Positions 1-10,520 of a stretch of DNA of 26,434 nucleotides are shown in pieces. The position numbers and the translations under genes were made by a program. The DNA comes from Isotricha intestinalis (taxonomy: Eukaryota > Ciliophora > Litostomatea > Vestibuliferida > Isotrichidae): NCBI GenBank assembly GCA_023807065.1, contig JAJJLU010003867.1:1-26434 (forward strand). The letters run 5' to 3'. Position 1 is the first letter of the stretch; every line of letters begins with the position of its first letter. The notes under the pieces were generated by a model. That model had not been told where the DNA came from, ran no database searches, and saw nothing but the letters and a program-made list of their open reading frames with translations.

Positions 1-534
1 AAGTTTAAAATATTATTAAACTATTTTAAAAAAATTTAAAAAACCCAAATTGAATTTACTAAAAAGTTCTAAGTTAAAATCCAATAAAGATTGAATAACC
101 ATAATAAAAATTTAAATTTATTTAATGAATTATTAATTAGAATTTCAAATATGAGAAAAAGAAATATTTTTTTTTTAATTATGCTTCGGAAAAATAATAA
201 AAGTATTTTAATTTAAATAGTAAATTATTTGATAAATTAATTATCATTTTTTAATAAGGATTCACATAAAAATAGAGTTTCTACAATAATTATTTATTAA
301 ATAAGTTATATAATATCTTTAAATTTTTAATTTCAAAAAAATTAAAAATTTATTCTTAGAATTCTATAATTGGAAATTAAAATAATATATTTTTAATAAA
401 AAATACTAAATAAAATAATTTAAAAAAAATTAAAAACTCAAAATTTAAAGATTAATTTTAAAAAGTTTCTAATTATAAAAAATAAAATAAAATTACTTAT
501 TTTTAAATATATATTTAGAGGGATAAAGAAGATT
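1..534. other. Noncoding A+T-rich region at left edge
   Basis: This stretch is almost pure A+T with long A and T runs and stop codons in all frames. The longest short frame I noticed encodes about 21 residues starting near 151, and nothing supports it as a gene. No tRNA-like fold or repeat array was seen. It presumably holds the 5' flank and promoter of the gene that starts at 535, but I cannot point to a defined element. Confidence 0.6.
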
Positions 535-1458
535 ATGGATGATAATTTAAATAAAAGTGTTTTAAAACTGAATAAAAGCACATCCACTTCTTTACCTTAT
601 TATAAATTATATGAGAAAAATCTATTTTCAAAAAAAGTGAAAATGATTTCAAAGAATATAAGTTTAAAAGATATTAAACAAATTCGTGAAAAAAAAAAAG
701 AATATAAAAATTTATATGAAAACAATATCACAAATAGTAGTAATTCATCAATAAGCGTAAAAAAAATAAAATCACTTTATTTTAACGTTGAACAGAATTT
801 AAATCCTAAATTCATAAATAATAAAAATAAAACAAATATGATTAATTCTAATAGAGGATTTCAATCAGTAAAAACAACTCAAATAAGAAATATAATTGTT
901 CCAAAACCTTTAAATAAAATTTTCATATCTCAAAAATCAGATGAAAATAGAATTGTTGATATAAATGAAGAATTTATAAAAAAAATTAAAGAAGAAATAG
1001 AATCAGTGAAATCAAAAAGGAATACTTCAGTTTCGGTATCAAAAAGAAAAACAGATATTTCATTCAAAAAAAAAAAAAATGAAAATTTGAAAAAGATATG
1101 TGAAATTTCCCCTTTTATTTATACTAAAATAATTAAATCAAAAGAAAAATTACCAATATTATTTAAAAAATTTAAAGATTCATTTGAAAATAATTTAATG
1201 AATAATTCAAAAAAAAAAAAATCGATTAATTTAAAGTCTTTAATATTATATCATAGTAGTACAGTTAGAAAATCTTTCAGAGAATTTAAAGTGAAAAATT
1301 ATTCTTTTAAACAAAGTCTTCAATTAAAAGACATACCCCTTGATAGTATATATTATAAAAATATCAAAAATAAAAATAAATCATTAAATATATCTAATGA
1401 TTTTTCAATTAATATTAAAAATAATTCTCTCTTAAATTATAAGGGCGTTTATTTATAA
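535..1458 (+). CDS. Unknown Lys/Asn/Ser-rich basic protein, 307 aa
   Basis: I do not recognise a family. The protein is strongly basic, with repeated Lys runs (such as KKKK near residues 175-181 and 229-233) and many Asn and Ser residues. It has no membrane segment and no signal peptide. A segment around residues 141-165 is charged and could form a helix or short coiled coil. The composition would suit a nuclear, cytoskeletal or RNA-binding protein, but that is only a guess from composition. It is a single exon ending in TAA followed directly by a second TAA in frame. It converges on the histidine kinase gene with about 70 bases between the two stops. The start is the first ATG after a long stop-rich leader. 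Confidence 0.7.
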   Translation: MDDNLNKSVLKLNKSTSTSLPYYKLYEKNLFSKKVKMISKNISLKDIKQIREKKKEYKNLYENNITNSSNSSISVKKIKSLYFNVEQNLNPKFINNKNKTNMINSNRGFQSVKTTQIRNIIVPKPLNKIFISQKSDENRIVDINEEFIKKIKEEIESVKSKRNTSVSVSKRKTDISFKKKKNENLKKICEISPFIYTKIIKSKEKLPILFKKFKDSFENNLMNNSKKKKSINLKSLILYHSSTVRKSFREFKVKNYSFKQSLQLKDIPLDSIYYKNIKNKNKSLNISNDFSINIKNNSLLNYKGVYL

Positions 1459-1530
1459 TAAAATATTATTTAATCATTGTTATTATTAGTATATAAATAA
1501 GATATAAAATAATAAATAAAGTCATTAATA

Positions 1531-3933
1531 TTAATTATATAATAATTCAGTTTTAATATAAATTTTAAAAATAGTTCCACAATTATTCGGCTTAACTAGA
1601 CATTTTAATTTAATTCCTAATTCATCAGATAATTTTTTACATATTTTTAATCCTGAACCTAACCCTTTACATTTAATATACTCTTCACAATCATTGATTT
1701 TATTATCTGTTGTGTTAACTCTATAAAAAGTTTCTCCTTCATCATTAAAATCATTCAATAATGTATTACTTATTCCTGTACCAGAATCTTCTATTGAAAT
1801 AACTAAACCTAATTCAATATTATTATTATTTGTTCTTTCAGAAGGTTTTATATCTATATTTATATTATAATTATAATTTTCAAATATATCTTTATTAGCT
1901 CCAAATTCAAAATATTTTAAATCATTTTCTTTCATTTTACTTATATTCACTATAATTCCATTTGTATTATTTGTATTTTTAATTGAATTACTAATTAAAT
2001 TGGATAATATTTGGTTTAATTTTTCTTTATCTGTTTCAATATTTCTTTTAGTTAAAATATTATCCATTATAGTAATAAAATTAATAGTTTTTTCCATTAA
2101 ATTTAAATAAGCATTTCCAATACCTTCAATATATTCTCTAATATCTGAAAGAGTATAAATTTCTAAATTTAATTCTTCATTTGTTGAATCTAATGCACTA
2201 TGAATTTTAATATATTGAGTTAAATCCATTGCAGTTAATTTTATTGTATCTGCAATATATTTTATAAATAAGAAAGTTTCAATATTATTAAATTCATACA
2301 TTTCAGAATTTGATTGTATAGATGATAAACTTCTTCTCGCACTTCCTGAAATATTATTTTTTATTGTTTTTTTATCATTAAAAAATTCTTTGTTTTTTAA
2401 CATTATTTCATTTTGTGAATCTTTATTACTTTTAATTTCTTCAATAGTTATTAAAGGTCTTTTACTTGAGTATATTCCTTTTTCTTCATTATCTTCTTTT
2501 TCTTTAATTAATTTATCCATTAAATCTTGAATGAAATAAACTGGAGTATTAAACTCATGACTTACTTTTGTTAATATTAAATTTTGATATATTCGTTCTA
2601 CTTTCTTTCTTTCAAGATTACGATTATTTGTTATTAATGTAAAAATAAATTTATAATTATATAAATTACCATTTAAAGAAGAATCATTTTCTAGATAATT
2701 TGGAATTAAATTATTTTCTGAATTATTTAAATTTACTTTCATATTTATTTTATATGTTGAATTTATATCATAAATTTCTGTTTTATTTAAATCAATATTG
2801 TTTTTAAATGTTTTATTGTTGCTAAACTGTTTTAATAAAATTCTTTTAAATTTTATACTATATAATTTACTCCCATCTTTTATTTTAAATCTTCCTAAAG
2901 GAATGAAATATTCTAATTTATCCTGTTTTCCTTTTAAAATATAGTCATTAATAATATTTTCAATAACTTTCAATAAAGTAACTTTTTTATTTTCTTTATT
3001 TAATTTTTTATCATTGATTTGAAGAATAGAATTATATGATAGATAATTTTTATTTTTTTCTTTATTTAAATCCATAATTTCACTCATATTATTTTTTACT
3101 GTTTCATTTATTTTAATAACCTCAAAATCATTAGAAGTTAAACAAATTCCAATATCTCCATTTTCTATAATTTCTTTATCAATTAGATAATAATAATATT
3201 TCTCAACACAAAAGTCGAAAAATTGTTTAACATTTAATTCAAATTTATAAGATTGAAAAATTGTAAATAATGATATTATTATAATTGAAGAATTAAAATG
3301 GTAAAAATTGGTTTTATAATTTGTAATATTTAATATAATTAATATAAATATATCAAGAAAAACAATAATAAAAAAATGTCCAAAATGTAATGACATATTT
3401 GCAGAAAGCATTAAAATCATTAAAATATGACCTGAAATAAAATAAGAATAAAATTTTGAAATAAAAATCCCTTTTTCAAATAAATTATTATTATACATTA
3501 CTACTAATATACTTATATCATATAATAGAAAAATTATCCATGAATTAATTTTAATAAATATTGTATTTGTTTTAAATTTTTTTGATAATAAAAGTAAAAG
3601 AGAAATGAAAATTACACCAAAAGTTATTAATTCAATTATAATTATTCTTTTCCTAATATTATTCTTTTTTTCTAAGTTAATAAATGAAAAACAAATATGA
3701 ATAAATTGTGATATTAAGAAAATTACTAAAAATAAAATATTAATAGGAAATAAATTAAGATAAGACTTTGATAGTAAATCTAAATATATTTTCTTCACAA
3801 AAAGATTGCTTGAAAAAAAAGAAAGAATTGAATCCTGAATAGAATCAAAATTAATTAAGTATTTTTCACAATCTTCAATTAAAAGATGAAGATTTTTTGG
3901 AATTTCATGATTTTTAATATTATTATTTTTCAT
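1531..3933 (-). CDS. Membrane sensor histidine kinase without receiver domain
   Basis: An 800-residue histidine protein kinase. About six hydrophobic segments (near residues 61-85, 97-117, 129-147, 162-180, 184-203 and 213-230) form a membrane sensor region. A possible PAS-like stretch begins near 255. The phospho-acceptor H-box is SHEFNTP with His459. The ATP-binding domain shows an N-box (LNQILSNLISNSIKN, about 639-653), a G1 box (DSGTGIS, about 716-722) and a G2 box (GLGSGL, 757-762). Between the H-box and N-box is an unusually long Ser/Lys-rich insert of about 180 residues, so the dimerisation helix pair is split or extended. The protein ends 38 residues after the G2 box, so there is no receiver domain and the signal must pass to a separate phosphotransfer protein. 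It is a single exon, TAA stop, about 74 bases downstream of the USP gene on the same strand. Family assignment is secure; the ligand is unknown. Confidence 0.92.
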   Translation of the reverse strand: MKNNNIKNHEIPKNLHLLIEDCEKYLINFDSIQDSILSFFSSNLFVKKIYLDLLSKSYLNLFPINILFLVIFLISQFIHICFSFINLEKKNNIRKRIIIIELITFGVIFISLLLLLSKKFKTNTIFIKINSWIIFLLYDISILVVMYNNNLFEKGIFISKFYSYFISGHILMILMLSANMSLHFGHFFIIVFLDIFILIILNITNYKTNFYHFNSSIIIISLFTIFQSYKFELNVKQFFDFCVEKYYYYLIDKEIIENGDIGICLTSNDFEVIKINETVKNNMSEIMDLNKEKNKNYLSYNSILQINDKKLNKENKKVTLLKVIENIINDYILKGKQDKLEYFIPLGRFKIKDGSKLYSIKFKRILLKQFSNNKTFKNNIDLNKTEIYDINSTYKINMKVNLNNSENNLIPNYLENDSSLNGNLYNYKFIFTLITNNRNLERKKVERIYQNLILTKVSHEFNTPVYFIQDLMDKLIKEKEDNEEKGIYSSKRPLITIEEIKSNKDSQNEIMLKNKEFFNDKKTIKNNISGSARRSLSSIQSNSEMYEFNNIETFLFIKYIADTIKLTAMDLTQYIKIHSALDSTNEELNLEIYTLSDIREYIEGIGNAYLNLMEKTINFITIMDNILTKRNIETDKEKLNQILSNLISNSIKNTNNTNGIIVNISKMKENDLKYFEFGANKDIFENYNYNINIDIKPSERTNNNNIELGLVISIEDSGTGISNTLLNDFNDEGETFYRVNTTDNKINDCEEYIKCKGLGSGLKICKKLSDELGIKLKCLVKPNNCGTIFKIYIKTELLYN

Positions 3934-4007
3934 TTATATTAAATTAAAATATATTTTTCAATAAATTATATTTTAAATTATTTTCTCATCTTTTTTTGAA
4001 CATTCAA

Positions 4008-7000
4008 TTATTTTTTCTTTTTACTTAAATTAATCAAAAGTAAAAAACAATAATTGAAAAAATCATCATTTCTCTCTTCAGTTAAAGTTTTTTTAAGTTT
4101 TTTCTCAAAATTTTCCTCTGAATAAGTTAATTTTTCTTTAGGGAAATATTCTTTTTTAATTAATTTATCAGATAAAATATGATGATTGGTTTTTAATTTA
4201 TTAAAATTTTTCTCATCATATAATAATTCTTCTTCTATTTCTCTATTATTTTTATAATAATTATTAATATAATTATCATATTTAATATTAAGAAGTTCTT
4301 TCCCATATTTTTCATCCAAGCATAATATTTCAAATAGAATAATATAAATAAATTGAATATCAATTTCATTAATGTGAAGATTAATTACACTTAAAATAGA
4401 ATTCATATATAATGAAATAAAATTATCTTCTTCTTCTTTTCCTTTTATTTCTTCATTTATTTTAATTAAAGAATAAGTAATAATTAAATTTGAAGCTTTT
4501 TTAAGGCTTTTATTCGGACAAGAAATCAAAAATTCATATAATGTATCATTATCTGAAAATTCTTCAATAATATATTTTGCATAATCTATATTTATTGTAA
4601 TATAAATTTTAATTAAATCAGTGAATTTATAAAAACAAGATTTTTCCTTTGTTCTATAAATTAAATTAAAATAATAAACAATTAGAAATTTAAAGATCAT
4701 ATCTGAATTATCTTTTGATTCTAAAATTATTTTAGGAAATTTTTCTTCAAATAATTGAAAATTTGAAGTATATTTTTCATCTAAAATTTCTTCTCTTTTA
4801 ATAGTAGTATATTTATCAAAAGTATTATTAAATTTCCTATTTACAATTACCTTAAAGTCACTCATATATTTTGCAACATCAATTTTACCTAATTCTAAAA
4901 TAAAATATTGATAATCTTTTGAAGTGATATTTTTTAAAATCCAATATTCATACATTTCTATATTAATCTTCTTTAAAATTTTATTATTAATATTGGATAA
5001 ATTATTAAAAGGCGGAGAAGCTAATTTAGTTTCGAATTCTCTGTTCTTATTTTTTTCTATTTTTTGATAAAATAAAATGTAAGCATTATTAGCATTATCA
5101 ACATCAACAACTCTGGAATCTTTATAATTTTCTTCTTCTAAATCATGTAATCCAAAAGCTTCATTTGGAATATATTTTTCATCAAATTCTTTAACAATAG
5201 TATCATTAAATTCATACCATTTATTATCAGAAGTCTTAATTAAATCATAATAATGTCCTGATTCACTTGTTCCCATATGGATTACAATACCAGATAAATT
5301 ATATTTGAAATTTTTTTCTTTGGAATCTTCCATTAAGTAATTTTTCATATCTAATAACATTGGAAATTCAAAATAATCATTTAATTTGTATTTAATCATA
5401 TTATCATAATCAAATTCAAATCTCTTTAAAACTATAACTAAAATATTTGGTAAATTTTTAAAAATCTGTCTTTTATTACAAGCCATTTTTGTTTTACATT
5501 CTTCACAATTTATTTTATTATCTCCATCCATTGTTTCATTTTTAATATAATTATTTAAAGAATCATATAAATTATTATATCCTTTAATATCTAATTGAAT
5601 ACTATTATATTGAAATTCATTATATCTTTTATGACCACATTCAAATTTTAATTCATCAACATATTTTCCACCAAAAAAATAATTAAATAAAGATTTATAA
5701 GGATTTTTAATAGTTTCTTCATTGTTATTATAAATATTATTAATATCTTTTTCAATTGAATCTATTAATCCAGCATAAAATTCATCTGCATCCATTTGTT
5801 CATATAAACTTAAATTATTTATTAAAGCAAAATCTTTTGGATTATAATATTGAGATTCATAAGCTTTTAAAGAAGCAAATACGACTTGTAAATTATATAA
5901 TATATTATTTTCATTTGTTTTAATACTTAAAATAGTTTCTCTTAATAAAGGTATATTAAAAAATTGTTGTAAAATTGAATTCATATAACAAGTACATGCC
6001 ATATTTTTTAAACCACAGAATTTAGTTTTTAAATCTTTAGAATAATCTATTTTCCAATTATTTATACAATTAGATTTCCAAAAACCTAATAAGTGAAAGT
6101 CATTTAATTTTCCTATTATTTGTAAATATAAATTTATAGTTTCATTTGGGTTTTTTCTTATTATTGATAAAATTAACCTATATATTGATTTTTTTGAATT
6201 GTTTGATTGTAAACAAGATTTTGGATTTGACACTGAATTTTCATTACATTTACTAAAAATAAATTTTTCTAAAAAAATTTTATATAAATCTTCTTTTAGA
6301 ATATAAGGCAATATATCCTTTGGGAATAATTCTATTAAGTTTCTTAATAAATTTGCTTTTCCTTCTATTTCTTCTTCATTTAATTGACTTTCTTCTTTTT
6401 TTTTTGTGAAATAAATTAATATTGAGTTTACAACGTTTAATAATCCATTTTTATTATTATATTCTGGAATATTTTCTGAATTTTTTTCAATATATTTACA
6501 TATTAAATTTGATAATAATTCTAAATAAATTCCCGATTTATCATTGTCACTTATATATTTAAAATTATCTTTTTCAAAAATTAAATCAATAAAATTAAAA
6601 AATAATTTTGAATTTTCTTCAAATAAAGTATCATAAAGAAATTTATATAAAATTTTTTGTAATCTAATATTTTTACTTAAAATAAATTCATAAATTAACA
6701 TTTCATTCATAATTTTGGGATTATTAATTATATATTCTAAAAACCCTGTTTTATTATCATATAAACTGTTTAAATATTTTAATATTTTTTCTAAAATTTC
6801 TCCATGCATAATAAACTTTTTTTCATTTAAAAAATGTAAATAACTATTAAATTCATTTTGATCAGAAAAAAGATCTTTATCAAGTTTTTCATCTAAATTA
6901 ATTTCTTCATTTTCTTTTAATTTAGGTAATTTTTCACTAATGAAATTTTTAAAAATTGTTATATTATATTTATCAAATTTTTCATCTTCTTTTTCACTAC

Positions 7001-10000
7001 CTTTAGAAATTTTCATAATGTCTAAAATTATGAAAGATAACTTTTCAACTAAGTTATTATCAATTTGTTTTTCATTTCCTATAATTACAAATATTTTATT
7101 CAATAAATCTAATAAATAACTTAATAATTCAAAAATAATTTGACTATCTTTATATTCATATGTTTTTCTTAAATCTGAAATTTTAATTTTTTTAAATAAA
7201 TCATTTAATATTTTATCTCCTTTATGAACATTAATAAAAATATTTAATAACTCTTTTTCTTTTTCTTTATTAATTTCAATATAATACCTTATGCATTCGA
7301 AATTATAAGTCAAGAGATAAATGTTATTTAAATTAAAAATTTCTTTAATTTCCCTATTTTCAATATTTTCCTTATTAAATAATTTATAAATTATTTTATT
7401 AATATAATAATCTTTAGGCATTTTTTCTAATATTTTCCATACTCTACTATTTTTTTCCTCTTCTTCATTATTTTGACCAATTAAATCTAAAAATATTTTT
7501 ATTAACTGTTCATTATTTTCTATTAATTTCTTAGGATTAACTTTTAGTTTTAATAATTGATTATTTTCTGCATGAACAACAATTTGTTTATATACATTAT
7601 TACCGAACGTATAATTATCAGGTGGGAATAAATCAATAAATTTTTGATAATCATATAATAAATTATATTTTTTTCCTTCTAAGTTTTCAAACACTACATC
7701 ATTTACATGAATATCATAATAATAACCAATTCTCCATCTTACATCAAGTAAATTTTCATTTTTTCCAATTTTAATTTTATAATTATGATGATTTTTAACA
7801 GAAAAATGAAACTGAAATAAATAAGTCTCGCCTTTTGCACTACATGTATCTGATTTAGAAGGAATTTTTCCTGAATATGTTATCATCATATCATATATTG
7901 TATCTAATAAAATTATTAAACCATTTATTCCATTTAAATTATTTTCTTCTATACATTTTTTTAATTTTATTATTATATCATTTATATAATTATTCCAATA
8001 ATTTTCTGAAAATTTAGGAGAATATTCACATAAATTTAAACAATATCTCGATAATTCTCTACCACATTTTAATTGAATTGGTAAATTCTTATTATTTAAT
8101 AATACATCAAAAATTATATCTATTTGATCTATTTTTGCTTTTTTAACTCTATAATTTTTTTTATCTAAAACAAAAGTATTATTTTCTAAATTTAATTTTC
8201 TCAAACATTTAATTATTAAATCCATTTCTTCTTCATCTTTTATTTCCTCTAATTTAATATAAGTTTTATTAGTTACAATTGAACGGAAAAAATAAGATAT
8301 TATTTGATTATCTGGATAATCATCAACATATTGCATTAAGTAATGAAATAATATTTTTAAATTTTTAGGATAAAATGATAATATTTTAAACATTTTTCCT
8401 AAATGTTCTTCTGGCATTAAATTTAATAAATATTCCATATCACCTCTAACAAAGAAAAAAATAATATCTATTCTTTTTTGAATGTTTGCGGAATAACTAT
8501 ATATTCCACTATAAATCTTATCTTCATCAATTTTATTTTTTTCAATAATTTTTTTAATATGTAATATATAATTTTCTAAATTATTTACAAAAAAAGTAAT
8601 CAAATCATATTTTGTATCTAATTTCTTAACACACGTCTCTTTTGAATTTCTTTTTGTAAAACATTCATTAAAAATATTTTTAATTAAAATAATACATTGA
8701 ACAGTACATTCATTATTTTCATCATTTAAAATTTGTAAAATTAAATTATTTAAATATTCTAAAACTATTGAATCTTTAACTGTATCTTTATTAGAAAGAA
8801 TTTGAATAAAAGAATCAATTGCAAAATTAATATTATCATTTTTAGATTTTTTATTAATATAATCAACAATATAATCATATATTAATTCTAAACCATATTT
8901 TGAATTAATATGAATATTAAGTTTTTTTTTTGTCATTTTTTCTAAATTAAAACAACCTTCAGTTAAATTTGTTATAAATTCAATATTTTCACTTAAAGAT
9001 AAATCAATATCTTTAGAGCATTCATTAAAAATTTTATTCTTTTTATCTAAAGGTAAAACTGAAACAATGTCAGATAAAATATTTTGTATTAAATTGTTTT
9101 TTTTCATTTCTATTAATTGAGAAATAATATTATCAGGAATTGAATTATGATAAGCTAAATAATGAAAAATCCCAATTGAACGTTTTAAAATTTCATCATG
9201 AACTCCATCTTCTAAAATATTTGATAATATATTTTTTTCTTCTATTAAATTTTTAAAAAAGGTATAATTAAAAGATTGAATATTTGTTTTTAAGGATAAA
9301 ATATCATTAATTGCATTTAAAGCATAAATTTTTTTTTCAAGACTTTGACTTGTAATGCATTTATAATAAAATATATAATTTAATTTCTCAATTAATTGTT
9401 CTCTTTCTGTATATTTTGAATACATATAATTTGCAAATTTCTTATTTATATTTTCAATATAATTTTTCTGCTTTATATTTTTTAATTCTTGATCTGTTAA
9501 ATTTTCTAAATTTTTTATATATGCTTTTAAAATTTGGTTGGTTTCAAATCCTTCTATAATTTTTATCATATTTTTTTTAAATGTACTTAATATAATATTA
9601 TATAAGTAAATTGGGCAAAAATATTTTTGAGAAGTTAAACAATTTACTAAAATTTCATATGAATTTTTCCAAATATTTTTTATATATTTCATATGAGTTT
9701 TATCATCAAAGTTTATTATATCTTTATAATTACTTTTGATAAAAATATCATATGAACCAATTATAGAATAATCTTTATCAACTAACATATATTTTCTATT
9801 TTGTTGATTATTATATAAAATTTTTAATTTGTCAATATTATCATGAGTTTTTTGAGTTACAAAATCAAGAAAAAATAATACTTTTTCTTTTATATCATTA
9901 ATATTTAAAAGTTCATATTTACTAATATTTGTTTTAAATTCTTTTAATAATTTATTAATAACATCAATAATAATACCAGAAAAAAATTGGACAATTTCAT

Positions 10001-10370
10001 AAGGATTAATTTCATTTTCATTATTAATAATTTTTTTTTCATATTCACATAACATTTCATAAATTTGACTATATTCCTTATTATTTATTTCTTCATTATA
10101 AATTGTTTTTCTTTCAAAATTATCAATATTATAAATATTACTTCTTAAAAAATCCATTGAATATTTACTTTTCTTTTTTTTAGTTTGTAATATAGTTGTA
10201 TTATTAATTGATATTATAACATCAAATTTTGAATTTTCACTTGAATTTGTAATAAAAGCAGGAAACCATTCATCTTTATAACAAAAATCAATATAAGTAT
10301 TTTTTTGAATTAAAGAATCAATGTTTAACTCTTTTATTTTTTCTTCAATTTGATTAATGGAATTATCCAT
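4008..10370 (-). CDS. Giant ubiquitin-specific protease (USP9X/USP24/USP34-like)
   Basis: A 2120-residue deubiquitinase that would cleave ubiquitin from proteins through a papain-like catalytic triad. The Cys box reads GLKNMACTCYMNSILQQ with catalytic Cys1461. A QDxxEF-like motif follows (EQMDADEF, about 1524-1531). The zinc-finger ligands are CGH (Cys1578) and CEEC (Cys1622, Cys1625). The His box is SGHYYDL with His1706, followed by WYEFND with Asp1723, so the triad is intact. Residues 1-1440 are mostly helical with no obvious sequence repeats, as expected for the ARM/HEAT-like arms of large USPs. A ubiquitin-like fold probably lies near residues 847-930, where USP9X-type enzymes also carry one. 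About 400 helical residues follow the catalytic domain. It is one uninterrupted 6.36-kb exon. Which of the large USPs it is orthologous to cannot be decided by eye. Confidence 0.95.
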   Translation of the reverse strand: MDNSINQIEEKIKELNIDSLIQKNTYIDFCYKDEWFPAFITNSSENSKFDVIISINNTTILQTKKKKSKYSMDFLRSNIYNIDNFERKTIYNEEINNKEYSQIYEMLCEYEKKIINNENEINPYEIVQFFSGIIIDVINKLLKEFKTNISKYELLNINDIKEKVLFFLDFVTQKTHDNIDKLKILYNNQQNRKYMLVDKDYSIIGSYDIFIKSNYKDIINFDDKTHMKYIKNIWKNSYEILVNCLTSQKYFCPIYLYNIILSTFKKNMIKIIEGFETNQILKAYIKNLENLTDQELKNIKQKNYIENINKKFANYMYSKYTEREQLIEKLNYIFYYKCITSQSLEKKIYALNAINDILSLKTNIQSFNYTFFKNLIEEKNILSNILEDGVHDEILKRSIGIFHYLAYHNSIPDNIISQLIEMKKNNLIQNILSDIVSVLPLDKKNKIFNECSKDIDLSLSENIEFITNLTEGCFNLEKMTKKKLNIHINSKYGLELIYDYIVDYINKKSKNDNINFAIDSFIQILSNKDTVKDSIVLEYLNNLILQILNDENNECTVQCIILIKNIFNECFTKRNSKETCVKKLDTKYDLITFFVNNLENYILHIKKIIEKNKIDEDKIYSGIYSYSANIQKRIDIIFFFVRGDMEYLLNLMPEEHLGKMFKILSFYPKNLKILFHYLMQYVDDYPDNQIISYFFRSIVTNKTYIKLEEIKDEEEMDLIIKCLRKLNLENNTFVLDKKNYRVKKAKIDQIDIIFDVLLNNKNLPIQLKCGRELSRYCLNLCEYSPKFSENYWNNYINDIIIKLKKCIEENNLNGINGLIILLDTIYDMMITYSGKIPSKSDTCSAKGETYLFQFHFSVKNHHNYKIKIGKNENLLDVRWRIGYYYDIHVNDVVFENLEGKKYNLLYDYQKFIDLFPPDNYTFGNNVYKQIVVHAENNQLLKLKVNPKKLIENNEQLIKIFLDLIGQNNEEEEKNSRVWKILEKMPKDYYINKIIYKLFNKENIENREIKEIFNLNNIYLLTYNFECIRYYIEINKEKEKELLNIFINVHKGDKILNDLFKKIKISDLRKTYEYKDSQIIFELLSYLLDLLNKIFVIIGNEKQIDNNLVEKLSFIILDIMKISKGSEKEDEKFDKYNITIFKNFISEKLPKLKENEEINLDEKLDKDLFSDQNEFNSYLHFLNEKKFIMHGEILEKILKYLNSLYDNKTGFLEYIINNPKIMNEMLIYEFILSKNIRLQKILYKFLYDTLFEENSKLFFNFIDLIFEKDNFKYISDNDKSGIYLELLSNLICKYIEKNSENIPEYNNKNGLLNVVNSILIYFTKKKEESQLNEEEIEGKANLLRNLIELFPKDILPYILKEDLYKIFLEKFIFSKCNENSVSNPKSCLQSNNSKKSIYRLILSIIRKNPNETINLYLQIIGKLNDFHLLGFWKSNCINNWKIDYSKDLKTKFCGLKNMACTCYMNSILQQFFNIPLLRETILSIKTNENNILYNLQVVFASLKAYESQYYNPKDFALINNLSLYEQMDADEFYAGLIDSIEKDINNIYNNNEETIKNPYKSLFNYFFGGKYVDELKFECGHKRYNEFQYNSIQLDIKGYNNLYDSLNNYIKNETMDGDNKINCEECKTKMACNKRQIFKNLPNILVIVLKRFEFDYDNMIKYKLNDYFEFPMLLDMKNYLMEDSKEKNFKYNLSGIVIHMGTSESGHYYDLIKTSDNKWYEFNDTIVKEFDEKYIPNEAFGLHDLEEENYKDSRVVDVDNANNAYILFYQKIEKNKNREFETKLASPPFNNLSNINNKILKKINIEMYEYWILKNITSKDYQYFILELGKIDVAKYMSDFKVIVNRKFNNTFDKYTTIKREEILDEKYTSNFQLFEEKFPKIILESKDNSDMIFKFLIVYYFNLIYRTKEKSCFYKFTDLIKIYITINIDYAKYIIEEFSDNDTLYEFLISCPNKSLKKASNLIITYSLIKINEEIKGKEEEDNFISLYMNSILSVINLHINEIDIQFIYIILFEILCLDEKYGKELLNIKYDNYINNYYKNNREIEEELLYDEKNFNKLKTNHHILSDKLIKKEYFPKEKLTYSEENFEKKLKKTLTEERNDDFFNYCFLLLINLSKKKK

Positions 10371-10520
10371 AAATAATAAAATACTATTTAAATATTTAAT
10401 ATTATAAAAAAATTAAATTTTATTTAAATTTATTATTATTTAGATTTTATTGTATAAAAATTACTTATGAAAAAAATATAATAAACAAAAATAAATATAA
10501 ATTTACAAAAAAACTTTATA

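Noticed and set aside
151..216. Short plus-strand frame starting MRKRN
   Set aside because: About 21 codons, in stop-dense DNA, with no leader or conservation evidence.
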